DNA of 64,000 nucleotides from Citromicrobium sp. UBA3494 (GTDB lineage: Bacteria; Pseudomonadota; Alphaproteobacteria; Sphingomonadales; Sphingomonadaceae), in the NCBI GenBank assembly GCA_002377695.1, contig DFQH01000008.1, positions 92,710-156,709 of the forward strand, given 5' to 3'. The number at the start of each line of letters is the position of its first letter. The stretch's first letter is position 1. Under the pieces are notes generated by a model. It saw only the letters and a list, made by a program, of their open reading frames with translations, was not told where the DNA came from and did not search any database. This document shows positions 27,314 to 37,848 of the stretch, one piece after another. Both the position numbers and the translations under genes were made by a program.

Positions 27314-27349
27314 CCGCCTTTCCGCACCGCGCGGGCAGGCGGCTTTTTT
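27314..27349 (+). terminator. intrinsic terminator after trpC
   Basis: CCGCCT (27314-27319) pairs with AGGCGG (27337-27342), and the loop can pair further through GC-rich sequence. It is followed by C and six T residues (27344-27349). It separates the ppiD/trp transcript from moaC-moeA. Confidence 0.75.
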
Positions 27350-27399
27350 GCCCCTGGACACTGTGTCAGGTGTGTCAGCCGTTCTGCAGGAGCGAGCCA

Positions 27400-27882
27400 A
27401 TGAGCGGCCTCACGCACCTCGACGAACAGGGCGCCGCCCGCATGGTCGATGTCGGGTCCAAGGCGGAAACCGCGCGTTCGGCCACCGCCACCGGGCGCAT
27501 TGCGATGAAGCCGGAAGCGCTATCCGCCATCCGCGATGGTACCGTTCCCAAAGGCGATGTCCTCGCCGCAGCCCGCATTGCCGGGATTATAGCCGCAAAA
27601 CAGACGGGCACGCTGATCCCGCTGTGCCACCCCCTCGCGCTCGACAGCGTGAGCGTGGAATGCACGGTCGAGAAACAGGGCGTGCGTGTTACCGCCACCG
27701 CTTCGCTCTCCGGCAAGACCGGCGTGGAGATGGAGGCGATGGTCGCCTGCAACATCGCGCTGCTGACCATCTACGACATGGCGAAGGCGCTGGATAAGGG
27801 CATGGTCGTCGAAGAAGTGCGCCTGCTGTCCAAGACGGGCGGCAAGTCGGGCGACTGGCATGCGGACGAGCGGGCGGGATGA
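27400..27882 (+). CDS. moaC: cyclic pyranopterin monophosphate synthase MoaC
   Basis: 160 residues. Performs the second step of molybdenum cofactor synthesis. Conserved blocks: [65 protein letters not shown] 27400 is preceded by AGGAGCG; an in-frame start at 27370 is less likely. Coupled to moeA by an ATGA overlap. Confidence 0.96.
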   Translation: MSGLTHLDEQGAARMVDVGSKAETARSATATGRIAMKPEALSAIRDGTVPKGDVLAAARIAGIIAAKQTGTLIPLCHPLALDSVSVECTVEKQGVRVTATASLSGKTGVEMEAMVACNIALLTIYDMAKALDKGMVVEEVRLLSKTGGKSGDWHADERAG

Positions 27883-29063
27883 GCGCACCGCTGGACCTCG
27901 AAGAAGCGCAGGCGCGGCTGCTGGCCATGCTCCGCCCCGGCACTTCGACCACCATTCCGGTCAACGAGAGCGCCGGGCGCTTCCTCGCCGAACCGGCCAT
28001 CGCGCGGCGCAGCCAGCCCCCGGTCGATCTGTCCGCCATGGATGGCTACGCGACCTGCGGCGAAGGGCCGTGGCGGATAAAGGGGGAATCGCGCGCGGGC
28101 GCCCCGTACGACAAGGTGCTGGGCAAGGGTGAGGCTGTGCGCATTTCCACCGGCGCGCAGATGCCGCTGGGGGCGGATGCGGTGCTGGTGCAGGAAGACG
28201 CTGAGGTCGATGGATCCCACCTGACCGCCAGCGCACCGCCAACCGCCCGGTTCATCCGCCGCGCCGGTCTCGATTTCGGGGCGAGCGACACGCTGCTCAA
28301 GGTGGGCACCAGGATGGGCCCGGCGCAGATCGCGCTCGCCCGAGCGGGCGGCCTGCCCGAGGTCGTCGCGTATGAAACGCCGCACGTGGCGATCATCGAA
28401 TCCGGGGATGAGCTTTGCGCCGATCCGCAGGATTGCCCTTCCCCGAAGATACCGGCGGTAAACGGCGCCATGCTGGCGCAGATGGCGCGCGAAGCCGGCG
28501 GCGAGACCACAGCAACCGGCCCGGTGCCAGACGATGCCGATGCGCTGGTCCGGGCGATCGAGGAAGCGGCAGACGCATCGCTGATCGTGATCTCCGGCGG
28601 CGCTTCGGTCGGCCCGCACGATCTCGTGAAGCCTGCGTTGGAGGCGGCGGGCTTCTCGCTCGATTTCTGGCGTGTGGCGATCAAGCCGGGCAAGCCGCTG
28701 CTGGTCGCGCGGCGCAGGCACAGCGTGGTTCTGGGGCTCCCCGGCAATCCGGTATCGAGCTTCGTGACCGGGTTTCTCTTCATGGCTCCGGCCATACGCA
28801 AGCTGGCAGGCGCCTGCCGGTGCCTCACGCGCCCGATCCCGATGCCGCTTGCCACGGCCCTTCCCCCTGGTGGAAGAAGGCGCGAGTTCCTGCGGGCTTC
28901 GTGGACCGACGACGGGGTTTCGCCGGCGGCGGTGCAGGATAGCTCGGCGCTGCGTCCGCTCGCCGAGGCCCAAGTATTGATCGACCGCCCGGCAAATGCC
29001 GTTGCATCCGAACCGGGTGCGTTTGTTCCATGTTATCCGCTCGCAAATGGCGGATATGCTTGA
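27879..29063 (+). CDS. moeA: molybdopterin molybdenumtransferase MoeA
   Basis: 394 residues. Inserts molybdate into adenylylated molybdopterin. Shows [49 protein letters not shown] and [12 protein letters not shown], in the order of the MoeA domains. Coupled to moaC. Its last codons overlap the -35 box of the lexA promoter. Confidence 0.95.
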   Translation: MSAPLDLEEAQARLLAMLRPGTSTTIPVNESAGRFLAEPAIARRSQPPVDLSAMDGYATCGEGPWRIKGESRAGAPYDKVLGKGEAVRISTGAQMPLGADAVLVQEDAEVDGSHLTASAPPTARFIRRAGLDFGASDTLLKVGTRMGPAQIALARAGGLPEVVAYETPHVAIIESGDELCADPQDCPSPKIPAVNGAMLAQMAREAGGETTATGPVPDDADALVRAIEEAADASLIVISGGASVGPHDLVKPALEAAGFSLDFWRVAIKPGKPLLVARRRHSVVLGLPGNPVSSFVTGFLFMAPAIRKLAGACRCLTRPIPMPLATALPPGGRRREFLRASWTDDGVSPAAVQDSSALRPLAEAQVLIDRPANAVASEPGAFVPCYPLANGGYA

Positions 29064-29088
29064 CTTGCGATTTCGGGTTGCCTAATTG
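29060..29088 (+). promoter_or_regulatory. lexA promoter
   Basis: TTGACT (29060-29065), a 17-bp spacer and TAATTG (29083-29088), 50 nt before the lexA start and overlapping the moeA stop codon. It is overlapped by the LexA box. Confidence 0.7.
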
Positions 29089-29102
29089 TTCCGCATTCGT
29101 TC
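29088..29102 (+). promoter_or_regulatory. LexA (SOS) box, GTTC-N7-GTTC
   Basis: GTTC (29088-29091), seven bases CGCATTC, GTTC (29099-29102). This is exactly the direct-repeat operator of alphaproteobacterial LexA. It starts at the last base of the -10 hexamer and covers the expected transcription start, so it should give autorepression of lexA. Confidence 0.85.
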
Positions 29103-29138
29103 GCATGTCACGCGAACAGGTAAGACGGAGACTGGCCG

Positions 29139-29825
29139 ATGTTGACCGCGAAGCAGCATGAATTGCTCCGGTTCATTCATGAGCGTTTGGAAGAAACCGG
29201 CATCTCGCCTTCTTTCGAGGAAATGAAGGAAGCGCTCGATCTCAAGAGCAAATCGGGTGTCCACCGGCTGATTTCTGCACTGGAAGAGCGCGGCTTCATC
29301 CGTCGTCTTCCCAACCGCGCGCGCGCACTCGAAGTGCTCAAGATGCCCGACAGCGCGATTGCCGGTTCGATGCCGAAACCCGCGAACGATCTGGGTGCCC
29401 GCACGACCAACGTTCCCGCGCAGATGCCCGAAGCGGCGAACGACGTGATCGACATTCCGCTGCATGGGCGGATCGCGGCGGGTGCGCCGATAGAAGCGCT
29501 GGAAGATCATCAGAGCCTCCCGGTGCCCGCCGCCCTGCTCGGCCCGGGAGAGCATTTCGCGCTCGAAGTCTCCGGCGACTCGATGATCGAGGCGGGCATT
29601 TTCGATGGGGATTACGCGCTCATCCGGCGTTCCGACACCGCGCGCGACGGCGATATCGTGGTTGCACTGGTAGAGAACGAGGAAGCGACGCTCAAATATC
29701 TGTGGCGTGAGGGCGGCCGCATCCGGCTCGATCCCGCGAATGCGAGCTACGAGCCGCAGCTCTATGAAAGCCGCGCCGTGCAGGTTCAGGGCAAGCTGGC
29801 GGGGCTGCTACGCCGCTATCACTAA
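29139..29825 (+). CDS. lexA: SOS transcriptional repressor LexA
   Basis: 228 residues. N-terminal winged-helix DNA-binding domain ([39 protein letters not shown]). The C-terminal peptidase domain has the cleavage site A114-G115 in [10 protein letters not shown] and the Ser148/Lys186 dyad in SGDSMIEAG and ATLKYLW. The linker is long, as in other alphaproteobacteria. A promoter plus LexA box lies directly upstream. Convergent with comEC (4-nt stop overlap). Confidence 0.98.
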   Translation: MLTAKQHELLRFIHERLEETGISPSFEEMKEALDLKSKSGVHRLISALEERGFIRRLPNRARALEVLKMPDSAIAGSMPKPANDLGARTTNVPAQMPEAANDVIDIPLHGRIAAGAPIEALEDHQSLPVPAALLGPGEHFALEVSGDSMIEAGIFDGDYALIRRSDTARDGDIVVALVENEEATLKYLWREGGRIRLDPANASYEPQLYESRAVQVQGKLAGLLRRYH

Positions 29826-32083
29826 GGTTCGCGGCCGGCGCGTTCGACGCCTCCGGCGCCGTGCCACCAGCCATGCGCGCCCTGCCCCTGCGCGACTGTC
29901 CGGACGTCGCGGCTCTCCAGGCGGATCGCCAGCCCGCCGGTCTCTGACAGCATCCGCCTGTCGGCCTTGAGCCAACGCGGGCGACAGCTATAGGGCAACC
30001 AGCGGTCGGCGACCACGATGTCTGCCCGGGCGCAGGCTGCCGCCAGATCGCGCTCGGTCACGTAATCGTGTCCTCGGGCCAGCAGGAGGTGGAAAGCCTC
30101 GCCATCTCTGCGGATCGTGGCGACGCAGAATTCGGCGCTGCATCGTGCGCCAGGCCACTGGTCAAGCGGAACCGGAGGCCCGTCGAGTGCGCCGAGTTCC
30201 GCCAGCGTGTCGCTGGCATAGGATGACCGGCTGTCGCGCAGGGTCAGCAGCTCGCCATCCTCGATGATGCCGACATGACGCCCGTCGCGCGAAACCAGCA
30301 CGTCGGGGCGCGGTGTTGCCAGTGTCATCATGGTGGCGATTGCCGCAGGAACCAGGCCGAGCATCCGCCCCCGCCCGCTCCACAGCGCCAGCCACAGCCC
30401 GCCGCCGACGAAGAGGAAGAACGGCAGGCTGCCCATGTGCGGCGCCAGCTTTACCGCGCCCGGCCTGCTTGCGGTAAAATGCGCGATGCCCAGCAGCAGG
30501 TCCAGCGACTTGCCCACCAGCCACCACACGGGCGCTCCTGCGCCAGCCAGGTCCAGTGCGAGTGCCAGCGCGATCAACGGCATGGAGACAAAGGTGACGA
30601 GCGGAATGCCGACCATGTTGGCCAGCGCCCCGTAAAAGCCTGCGCGATGGAAGTGGAACAGCACGATCGGCATCAGCGCGATCTCGATGACGAGGCCCGT
30701 CACCAGCAGCATCGCACCACCGCGCAGCGGGCGCATCCACCAGCCCTCCTCTCGCGGGGCGAGAAAGGCGCGCACCGGGGCGCTGTTATGCAGGGCGACG
30801 ATGGCCAGGACGGCGGCGAAGCTCATCTGGAAGCTCGGCCCGGCGACACTCTCGGGCCACAACAGCAGGACGAAGCCCGCCGCCACCGCCAGCAGGCGGA
30901 AGGTGAGCGGCTCTCGGCCCAGAGCCAGCGCGACCAGTACCAGCACGGCGGCCGCACAGCTGCGGACCGTGGGCACCTCGGCGCCGGTCAGCAACGTGTA
31001 TCCCACCCCCGCCAGAGCGCCCACCGCCGCGGCTACCACCGGCAGGCGCACCCGCAGGGCGAGCCATGGCCACAGGGCAAGCAGCTTGAGCGCGAGGAAG
31101 TACGCAGCAGCGATCACCGCGCTCACGTGCAGGCCGCTGATCGAAAGCAGGTGCGTGAGGCCGGCATCGCGCATCGCGTCCTCGTCCGCCTCGGCGATGG
31201 CCCCACGGTCCCCGCTGGCGAAAGCCGCGGCGATGCTGCCGGCCGATCCGGAAAGCTGGCTGCGCACGTGGCCGGAGAGGTCGCGCTGGACCTGGGCGAT
31301 CCCGCCCCAGCCCGGTGGCGCGGGCTCGATGACTTCGATCTCGCCCATCGCCGATCCGGTCGCGGCCAGCCCCTGAAACCAGGCGGTGCGCGCGAAATCG
31401 TAGCCACCGGGCACCAAGGGCGGAGCGGGCGGCATCAGTCGCGCGGTCAGGCGGATGACCGCGCCCCTCTGCATTGCCGGCGTCGCCTTATCCAGGGGCA
31501 CGTTCACACGCAGCTTGATCGCCTCCGCACCTTCGGCATCGCGCGCAGCAAGCACGAGGCGCACGCGTTCGCGCGCGGGCTGTTCCTCGCGCTCAAGGAT
31601 CCGTGCCTGCATCGTGCGCACTTGCGGGTACTCGATCGCCGGAGCCCCAACCGTGGCCGAACGCGCCCAGATCAGGGCGATGCCCAAGGCGATGCCAAGC
31701 CCGATGGCCAGCAGCGCGAGCGCGAGATCGGGTCTGTACTCCTTCCGCAGGAGCAGCAGCCCGAACAGCGCCAGCGCAAGCGCGAGACCCGCGGCCGCCA
31801 GCCAAGCGGCCATACCCGGAAGCGTGAACCACGCCGCAACCCCGGCGATCACCGCGACGACGACCCAGGGTCCCCGCTCCAGTCCCGCTCTGCCAAGCTG
31901 CGCATCGAGGAGGTGCGTCAGCCTCTCAACCGGGGTGGACACGCGCCCGGCCACCTGCCAAAGCCGCTGCTGCGCTGCACCATGCCCCATGCGCGCCGCC
32001 CGGCTGTCCGTCACCTCGGATCGACTGCCGCGGCCGGTCGTTACGTCAGCTGACGGATCGTGGGACATGGGCTGCGGGGCCAT
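29822..32083 (-). CDS. comEC: ComEC/Rec2-family DNA uptake channel protein
   Basis: About 750 residues with many membrane spans. An N-terminal DUF4131-like part ([19 protein letters not shown]) is followed by the Competence domain with its signature [18 protein letters not shown] and [13 protein letters not shown]. In the C-terminal soluble part the usual metallo-beta-lactamase HxHxDH motif is not visible, so any nuclease activity is doubtful. The start is uncertain: 32119 would overlap gltX, so 32083 or 32068 is more likely. Divergent from gltX. Confidence 0.9.
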   Translation of the reverse strand: MAPQPMSHDPSADVTTGRGSRSEVTDSRAARMGHGAAQQRLWQVAGRVSTPVERLTHLLDAQLGRAGLERGPWVVVAVIAGVAAWFTLPGMAAWLAAAGLALALALFGLLLLRKEYRPDLALALLAIGLGIALGIALIWARSATVGAPAIEYPQVRTMQARILEREEQPARERVRLVLAARDAEGAEAIKLRVNVPLDKATPAMQRGAVIRLTARLMPPAPPLVPGGYDFARTAWFQGLAATGSAMGEIEVIEPAPPGWGGIAQVQRDLSGHVRSQLSGSAGSIAAAFASGDRGAIAEADEDAMRDAGLTHLLSISGLHVSAVIAAAYFLALKLLALWPWLALRVRLPVVAAAVGALAGVGYTLLTGAEVPTVRSCAAAVLVLVALALGREPLTFRLLAVAAGFVLLLWPESVAGPSFQMSFAAVLAIVALHNSAPVRAFLAPREEGWWMRPLRGGAMLLVTGLVIEIALMPIVLFHFHRAGFYGALANMVGIPLVTFVSMPLIALALALDLAGAGAPVWWLVGKSLDLLLGIAHFTASRPGAVKLAPHMGSLPFFLFVGGGLWLALWSGRGRMLGLVPAAIATMMTLATPRPDVLVSRDGRHVGIIEDGELLTLRDSRSSYASDTLAELGALDGPPVPLDQWPGARCSAEFCVATIRRDGEAFHLLLARGHDYVTERDLAAACARADIVVADRWLPYSCRPRWLKADRRMLSETGGLAIRLESRDVRTVAQGQGAHGWWHGAGGVERAGREP

Positions 32084-32112
32084 GCTCTGAAATGGAAAGG
32101 AAGCGCGCTTAG

Positions 32113-33558
32113 ATGGCAAGCGAAACCGGCACGATCATTACCCGCTTCGCTCCATCTCCGACCGGCTACCTGCATCTGGGCGGAGCGCGTACCGCGCTGT
32201 TCAACTGGCTTTATGCGCGCCACCACGGCGGCAAGGTGCTGCTCCGGATCGAGGATACGGACAAGAAGCGCTCCACCCAGGATGCGATCGACAAGATCAT
32301 CGAAGGGCTGGACTGGCTGGGTCTCGATTTCGATGGCGAGACGGTTTTCCAGACGCAGCGTGCCGAGCGACACGCGCAAGTCGCGAACATCCTGCTCGAG
32401 AACGGCCACGCCTATCGCTGTTACGCGACGCCCGAAGAACTGGAAGCAATGCGTGCCGAACAGCGCGCGAACAAGCAGCCGATGCGTTACGATGGCCGCT
32501 GGCGCGACCGCGAGCCCGGGCCGGAGCAGGAAGGCGCGCCCTTCACCGTCCGCCTGAAGGTGCCAAAGGATGGCGAGACCGTCATCGAAGACGCCGTGCA
32601 GGGCCGCGTCACGGTCAAGAACGAAGAGATCGACGATTACATCCTGCTGCGCGCGGACGGCACGCCGACCTATATGCTGGCGGTGGTGGTGGACGACCAC
32701 GACATGGGCGTGACCCACGTGATCCGCGGCGACGATCATCTCAACAATGCCTTCCGCCAGCTGCCGATCTATCGCGCGATGCATCAGATCGACGGCAATT
32801 GGCCCGATCCGGTCTATGCCCACGTGCCGCTGATCCACGGCAGCGACGGGGCGAAGCTCTCCAAGCGCCACGGCGCGGTGGGCGTGGAAGCCTATCGCGA
32901 AGAATTGGGCATCCTGCCCGAAGCCCTGTTCAACTACCTGCTTCGCCTTGGCTGGGGCCACGGCGACCGTGAGGAAATCACACAGGCAGAAGCGATCGAG
33001 CTGTTCGATCTGGATGGCGTGGGCCGGAGCCCCGCCCGCTTCGACATCAAGAAGCTTCAGAACCTGAACGGCCACTACATCCGCGAGGCGGACGATTCGC
33101 GTCTGGCCGGTCTGGTCGCGGAAGAACTGGCAGGCAGCGTCGATGCCGAGATCGACCGCGATCTGCTGACGCGCGCCATGCCCGTGCTCAAGACCCGCGC
33201 CAAGGACAACAACGAACTCGCCGACAATGCGCGCTTTTTGTTCATGCAGCGCCCGCTCGACCTGACGGAAAAGGCGGCGGCCCTGCTGGATGATGAAGCA
33301 AGGGCGCGCCTGGCCGAAGTTCACCAGGCTCTGGCTGCCGAAAACGACTGGACAACCGAGACGCTGGAAGCCACTACCAAGGCCCTTGCAGAACGGCTCG
33401 AGCTGGGCCTCGGGAAAATTGCCCAGCCCCTTCGGGCAGCCCTCACCGGGTCTACGCAAAGTCCCGGAATTTTCGACGTTCTCGCCCTTCTCGGCAAAGA
33501 GGAGTCGCTTGCGCGGATCGATGCGCAGGCAGCTCCGGCAACAGATACTCAAGACTAA
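32113..33558 (+). CDS. gltX: glutamyl-tRNA synthetase
   Basis: 481-residue class-I aminoacyl-tRNA synthetase. The HIGH-equivalent is in [17 protein letters not shown] and the KMSKS-equivalent in [12 protein letters not shown]. The C-terminal anticodon-binding region follows ([19 protein letters not shown]). Alphaproteobacteria often have two GltX copies, so a second may exist elsewhere. gltA starts 10 nt downstream. Confidence 0.96.
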   Translation: MASETGTIITRFAPSPTGYLHLGGARTALFNWLYARHHGGKVLLRIEDTDKKRSTQDAIDKIIEGLDWLGLDFDGETVFQTQRAERHAQVANILLENGHAYRCYATPEELEAMRAEQRANKQPMRYDGRWRDREPGPEQEGAPFTVRLKVPKDGETVIEDAVQGRVTVKNEEIDDYILLRADGTPTYMLAVVVDDHDMGVTHVIRGDDHLNNAFRQLPIYRAMHQIDGNWPDPVYAHVPLIHGSDGAKLSKRHGAVGVEAYREELGILPEALFNYLLRLGWGHGDREEITQAEAIELFDLDGVGRSPARFDIKKLQNLNGHYIREADDSRLAGLVAEELAGSVDAEIDRDLLTRAMPVLKTRAKDNNELADNARFLFMQRPLDLTEKAAALLDDEARARLAEVHQALAAENDWTTETLEATTKALAERLELGLGKIAQPLRAALTGSTQSPGIFDVLALLGKEESLARIDAQAAPATDTQD

Positions 33559-33568
33559 GGAGACCCCC

Positions 33569-34855
33569 ATGTCGGATACGACAGCGAAGCTGGATATTGG
33601 CGGAAATACGCAGGACTTCCCGATCCTTGAGGGGACGTGCGGGCCCGAGGTCATGGATATCCGCAAGTTCTACGGGACGACCGGCAAGTTCACCTACGAC
33701 CCTGGCTTCAAGTCGACGGCCAGCTGCGAAAGCGCGCTGACCTTCATCGACGGCGAGGAAGGCGTGCTGCTGCACCGCGGCTACCCCATCGGCCAGCTCG
33801 CCGAACAGTCCAGCTTCATGGAAGTCTCCTACCTGCTGCTCAACAACGAGCTTCCCTCTCAGGGCGAACTGGACGAATTCACCTATACGATCACGCGGCA
33901 CACCATGCTGCACGATCAGTTGCGCCAGTTCTATCAGGGCTTCCGGCGCGACGCTCACCCCATGGCCATCATGTGCGGCGTGGTGGGCGCCCTGTCGGCC
34001 TTCTATCACGACAGCACCGACATCTCCGATCCCGAACACCGGAAGATTTCGAGCCATCGCCTGATCGCCAAGATGCCGACCATCGCGGCCTGGGCCTACA
34101 AGTACTCGCTTGGCCAGCCCTTCCTGCAGCCTGACAACTCGCTCAGCTACACCGGCAATTTCCTGCGCATGACCTTCGGCGTTCCGGCCGAGGAATACGA
34201 GGTGATCCCGGAGGTTGAAAAGGCGATGGACCGCATCTTCATCCTCCACGCCGACCACGAACAGAATGCCTCGACCAGCACCGTGCGCCTCGCCGGTTCG
34301 TCGGGCGCAAACCCCTTCGCCTGCATCGCGGCGGGCATTGCCTGCCTGTGGGGTCCGGCCCACGGCGGCGCCAACGAAGCCGCGCTGAACATGCTGCGCG
34401 AGATCGGCACGCCGGACAAGATTCCGCACTATATCGAGCGTGCGAAGGACAAGGACGATCCGTTCCGCCTGATGGGCTTCGGCCACCGCGTGTACAAGAA
34501 CTACGACCCGCGTGCGACCGTGATGCAGGAAACCGTGCGCGAGGTATTCAAGGCGCTGAAGGTCGACGACCCGGTGTTCGAAACTGCGCTCCGGCTCGAG
34601 GAAATGGCGCTGAACGACCCCTATTTCATCGAGAAGAAGCTGTTCCCGAACGTCGATTTCTACTCCGGCATCATCCTGTCGGCGATCGGCTTCCCGACCA
34701 CCATGTTCACCGCGTTGTTCGCCCTCGCCCGCACCGTGGGCTGGGTTGCGCAGTGGAACGAGATGATCTCCGATCCCGCTCAGGTCATCGGCCGTCCGCG
34801 TCAGCTCTACACCGGCCCGTCGCAGCGCGACTACGTGCCCGTCGCTCAGCGTTGA
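33569..34855 (+). CDS. gltA: citrate synthase
   Basis: 428 residues. TCA-cycle enzyme of the type II hexameric class, as shown by length and the N-terminal beta domain ([16 protein letters not shown]). Active-site blocks: [20 protein letters not shown] (His), [14 protein letters not shown] (His) and [14 protein letters not shown], with the catalytic Asp in NVDFYSG. The ATG at 33569 has AAGGAG 6 nt upstream. Confidence 0.97.
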   Translation: MSDTTAKLDIGGNTQDFPILEGTCGPEVMDIRKFYGTTGKFTYDPGFKSTASCESALTFIDGEEGVLLHRGYPIGQLAEQSSFMEVSYLLLNNELPSQGELDEFTYTITRHTMLHDQLRQFYQGFRRDAHPMAIMCGVVGALSAFYHDSTDISDPEHRKISSHRLIAKMPTIAAWAYKYSLGQPFLQPDNSLSYTGNFLRMTFGVPAEEYEVIPEVEKAMDRIFILHADHEQNASTSTVRLAGSSGANPFACIAAGIACLWGPAHGGANEAALNMLREIGTPDKIPHYIERAKDKDDPFRLMGFGHRVYKNYDPRATVMQETVREVFKALKVDDPVFETALRLEEMALNDPYFIEKKLFPNVDFYSGIILSAIGFPTTMFTALFALARTVGWVAQWNEMISDPAQVIGRPRQLYTGPSQRDYVPVAQR

Positions 34856-34877
34856 TCGGCTAACTCAGCACCGAAAG

Positions 34878-36293
34878 TCAGGCGAAGTCGCGCTGGGTCG
34901 CGGCTTCGCCACTCGGCACCGTAAGCGTGAAGGTGGCGCCATGGCCCGGCGTGCTCTCCACGCTCAGGTCGCCACCCATCGCCTGCGCGAGCCGCTTCGA
35001 AATATAGAGCCCGAGGCCGGAGCCGCCGCCGCCGCTGCGGCCGAGGCGTTCGAACTTGTCGAACACCATGCGCTGCGACTGGGCATCGAGCCCGGGCCCT
35101 TCATCGCTGACCGCAACGCTTGCACGGCCATTGGTCTTCGAGAGCGAGATCGTGATGGTCGATCCTTCGGGCGAGTAGCGGATTGCGTTACCCACCAGAT
35201 TGAGCAACACCTGCAGCACGCGTCGGAACTCCGCCGTTGCGGGCTGGCTCGCACCCGCGGGCGGAACGGCGATGTCGATGCTCTTTTCCTGTGCCCGCAC
35301 AGCAAGGATGCCCGCCGCGCGCTGCGCCACGTCGGCAAGGTCGATCTCGTCCGGCGCGGCGCGGAAACCGTCGGCTTCGACCACTTCCAGATCGGTCAGA
35401 TCGTCCACCAGCGATAGCAGGTGCTGCCCGGCATTGACGATGTCGCGCGCATAATCGCTGTATTCGTCGCCCAGGGGTCCGGCGAGGCGAGAGCGGATGG
35501 TTTCCGCATTGGCCACGATCCGCGCAATCGGCTGGCGCAGAATCGGTGTAAGATCGCGCCCGATGGAAGCGCCATTGTCCTCGGCCCGGCGGTCGCGCCG
35601 CTTTTCGCGCCGCACCCATGCCCGGTTTGCGATCAGGTAAAGTTCGAAGCCCTGCGATCCCGGATTGGGCGCGCCCAGCGGAATGAGCCGCGCGGTCCAG
35701 TTGCGCGGGCTTCCCTCGATGGAAACGCGCGCCTGGTCGAGCAGCCGCCAGTGCAGCGGCTGGGCATGCTGGCTGCCTTCGATGGACACGAAATCGGTCC
35801 ATACCTGGCCCAGGTTCTCGCTCATCCGCTTGAGCAGGGGCTGCAGATCCTCTGCCTCCGTATGCACGGTCAGGACCTTCTGATCGGGATCGAGCCGTGC
35901 GTGAAGTTCGGCCAGCGCATCGTCGATCGCATCGCGGCGCGCGGCGGCATCGTCGTCGCGTTCTACCGGCGGCGGGCTCGCCTGCCATGTGACGATACCG
36001 ATGGTGCAGCCGGAATCCCCGCCCCCCGGGCCCTCGCCCTCGTCCGCCGGGACGATCTCCATCCATGCCTTGATCCGGTCCGTCCCGTCATAGGCATGGA
36101 TCGTGCGCCCGAGCCGCAGGTTGGTGCGACGCGCCTTGCGCACCTGTTCGCGCAGCTCGGGTATCGCGATGGTGCCCGGAATCTCCCCCCCACAACGGCG
36201 TTGCAGTGCCGCCAGAGGCTCGTCCGCCGCAACAAGGCGATCTTTCGCGTCGGTGCGCGCGCGCGCGATATATGTCTGTTCTGCTTCGTCCAT
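34878..36293 (-). CDS. histidine-kinase-like protein lacking the phospho-acceptor His
   Basis: 471 residues, no membrane span. The N-terminal 240 residues may include a PAS-like fold. Residues 245-310 align without gaps to a HisKA dimerisation domain, but where kinases have S-H-E-L-R-T-P-L this protein has T-P-I-L-R-Q-P-I, so Pro250 replaces the phosphorylated His. The second helix is well conserved (DYARDIVNAGQHLLSLVDDL). The ATPase domain looks intact: N box LLNLVGNAIRY, G1 DEGPGL, F box FDKFERLG, G2 GGSGLGLYISKRL. It follows a helical protein gene after 6 nt. It may be a pseudokinase, a partner of another kinase, or a phosphatase-only protein. Confidence 0.85.
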   Translation of the reverse strand: MDEAEQTYIARARTDAKDRLVAADEPLAALQRRCGGEIPGTIAIPELREQVRKARRTNLRLGRTIHAYDGTDRIKAWMEIVPADEGEGPGGGDSGCTIGIVTWQASPPPVERDDDAAARRDAIDDALAELHARLDPDQKVLTVHTEAEDLQPLLKRMSENLGQVWTDFVSIEGSQHAQPLHWRLLDQARVSIEGSPRNWTARLIPLGAPNPGSQGFELYLIANRAWVRREKRRDRRAEDNGASIGRDLTPILRQPIARIVANAETIRSRLAGPLGDEYSDYARDIVNAGQHLLSLVDDLTDLEVVEADGFRAAPDEIDLADVAQRAAGILAVRAQEKSIDIAVPPAGASQPATAEFRRVLQVLLNLVGNAIRYSPEGSTITISLSKTNGRASVAVSDEGPGLDAQSQRMVFDKFERLGRSGGGGSGLGLYISKRLAQAMGGDLSVESTPGHGATFTLTVPSGEAATQRDFA

Positions 36294-36299
36294 CTGCCC

Positions 36300-37289
36300 T
36301 TACTCGGCATGCCCGAAAGGCGAGGATTCAAGGAGAGCCCGCGCATCGGAAGTGGCTACCTTCTCGATCATCGCGGGCAGGGTTGCATCGGGGTGGAGGC
36401 AGCGCAGTTGCGCGCGCGTCTCAGCCGGGTTCAGCCCCGCCGCGCGCAGCGACAGGCCGAAACGAACCAGCTGGCGATCATTGGTGGACACCACCACGAT
36501 ATCGCGTTCCTGCCCTGCCCCATGCGCAAGCGCCGTGAGAAACACCGCTGCCCCCGCATGGGTCAGCGACAGCGCGACATCGGCGCGCTTGTCCAGCCTG
36601 GCGACCGTGCGATCGAGCAGCGAAAGCCGCGCTTCGTTTTCCGCACGCATCTGCCGGATGCGCGTTTCGACCGTGGTGGCAAGGTCTTCGCTCAGGTCGT
36701 CGCGCTGGCGGCGCCAGACCGAAATGAAATTCGCGAACTGGTCTTCGGGCAATTCGGCCAGCGGCATTTCCATGCGCTTCTGCTGTTCGATGAAGCGCGC
36801 CTGAGCCGCCAGCGTGCCCATCGCCGCGTCCGCCAGTTCCGCATCCTCGGACACGATCAGCGATTGCAGCAGCGGGGAGAGGATAGGATCGATCCCGTTT
36901 CGCCCGCGCAGGCGGTCCGCCAGCTGCCATTCGATCGCCAGCGCGTGGCAATGGCCGAGGAATGCGGCGTGCCGCGCAAGCTCTTCCCCCAGGGCATCGG
37001 CCCGCGCCTCGGCATACGCGAACACATCGTTCGCGCCGATCTCGTCGGCTTCGACGCGCAACAATCTGTAAGACGCGCTGCGCAGCATGCCGCGCACCCG
37101 CGCAATGATCGAGTCGCTGAACAGCGAGCGATCCTGCGTGTTGAGAAAATGGGTGAGGACCGGCGTGAGCGTGGACAGCGCCATATCCCCGCGCGCCAGC
37201 TCGGCGCGCAGAGCCGCGTCGACCGCTTGGTCGGCGTGCATCGTTTCCGGGAGTGATTCCGGCACGCTGGTCATCTGGCTGTCAGTCAC
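36300..37289 (-). CDS. helical hypothetical protein, possibly DUF2336
   Basis: 329 residues, predicted almost entirely alpha-helical, soluble, with no transmembrane segment or known catalytic motif. It resembles DUF2336-type proteins by size, helical repeats and neighbourhood, but I cannot confirm this from motifs. Start is GTG at 37289, with an ATG 15 nt further in. The pseudokinase-like gene follows after 6 nt, so the two are probably one transcript. The 183-nt region upstream (37290-37472) contains no gene I can support. Confidence 0.7.
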   Translation of the reverse strand: MTDSQMTSVPESLPETMHADQAVDAALRAELARGDMALSTLTPVLTHFLNTQDRSLFSDSIIARVRGMLRSASYRLLRVEADEIGANDVFAYAEARADALGEELARHAAFLGHCHALAIEWQLADRLRGRNGIDPILSPLLQSLIVSEDAELADAAMGTLAAQARFIEQQKRMEMPLAELPEDQFANFISVWRRQRDDLSEDLATTVETRIRQMRAENEARLSLLDRTVARLDKRADVALSLTHAGAAVFLTALAHGAGQERDIVVVSTNDRQLVRFGLSLRAAGLNPAETRAQLRCLHPDATLPAMIEKVATSDARALLESSPFGHAE

Positions 37290-37472
37290 CGTCCTTGCTT
37301 AGCCCGCTATAGTTAAGGGGCGATTATCCCTGATCGATTGCCGCATGTCTGCTTAGCACAGCAGCATGGCGCGTGCAGTCCCTGACAGGGACAGGCTGTG
37401 TATCGCATGGGAAATGTGAATCGCGCATGGAGCGCGCCAGTTCGCGCGCAGATTTGCGGCGGGATGTGGCGG

Positions 37473-37784
37473 TCAGTCGGTCGGGACGCTGTCAAAGTCG
37501 GCCAGAAACCCGTCCAGCCCACGCAGCGCGACGGGATCGCCCGGCGCAGCTTCTACCGCCTGCTGGGCAAGCGCGATCAGCTCGTCGGCGTGGAAGCTCG
37601 CAGCAAGGCCCTTGATCCGCTGCGCTGCGACAAGCCAGTTGCCGTCGCAACGCGCGCGCTTGAGCAGGTCCACCTGATAGGCAAGACTTTCACGAAATGC
37701 GCCGCGCAGCTCGCTGAGCAGCGCAGGGTCGTCGCCGGCGGCAGCGGCGAGCGTCGCAGTGAAGGCAGCATTTTCGAAAGCCAT
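37473..37784 (-). CDS. HPt-like protein with His replaced by Gln
   Basis: 103-residue four-helix-bundle protein resembling histidine phosphotransfer domains. The signature H-x-L-K-G-x-A is represented by AAQRIKGLAASFHADELI, so Gln55 stands where the phosphorylated His should be. The rest of the motif, including the Lys-Gly and the following helix, is retained. ATG 37784 is taken because the domain begins right there; the much longer open frame extending to 38792 is antisense to the coiled-coil gene. It is 183 nt upstream of the helical protein on the same strand. Confidence 0.75.
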   Translation of the reverse strand: MAFENAAFTATLAAAAGDDPALLSELRGAFRESLAYQVDLLKRARCDGNWLVAAQRIKGLAASFHADELIALAQQAVEAAPGDPVALRGLDGFLADFDSVPTD

Positions 37785-37848
37785 AAGCGTTTTTCTAGGC
37801 GCCGGGCGGTTAACGCGGGGTTTAACGCCAGGGGAAACGTGATAGATC

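Noticed and set aside
30275-32053. 592-codon open frame opposite comEC
   Set aside because: Antisense to comEC, His/Gln/Arg-rich composition typical of a shadow frame.
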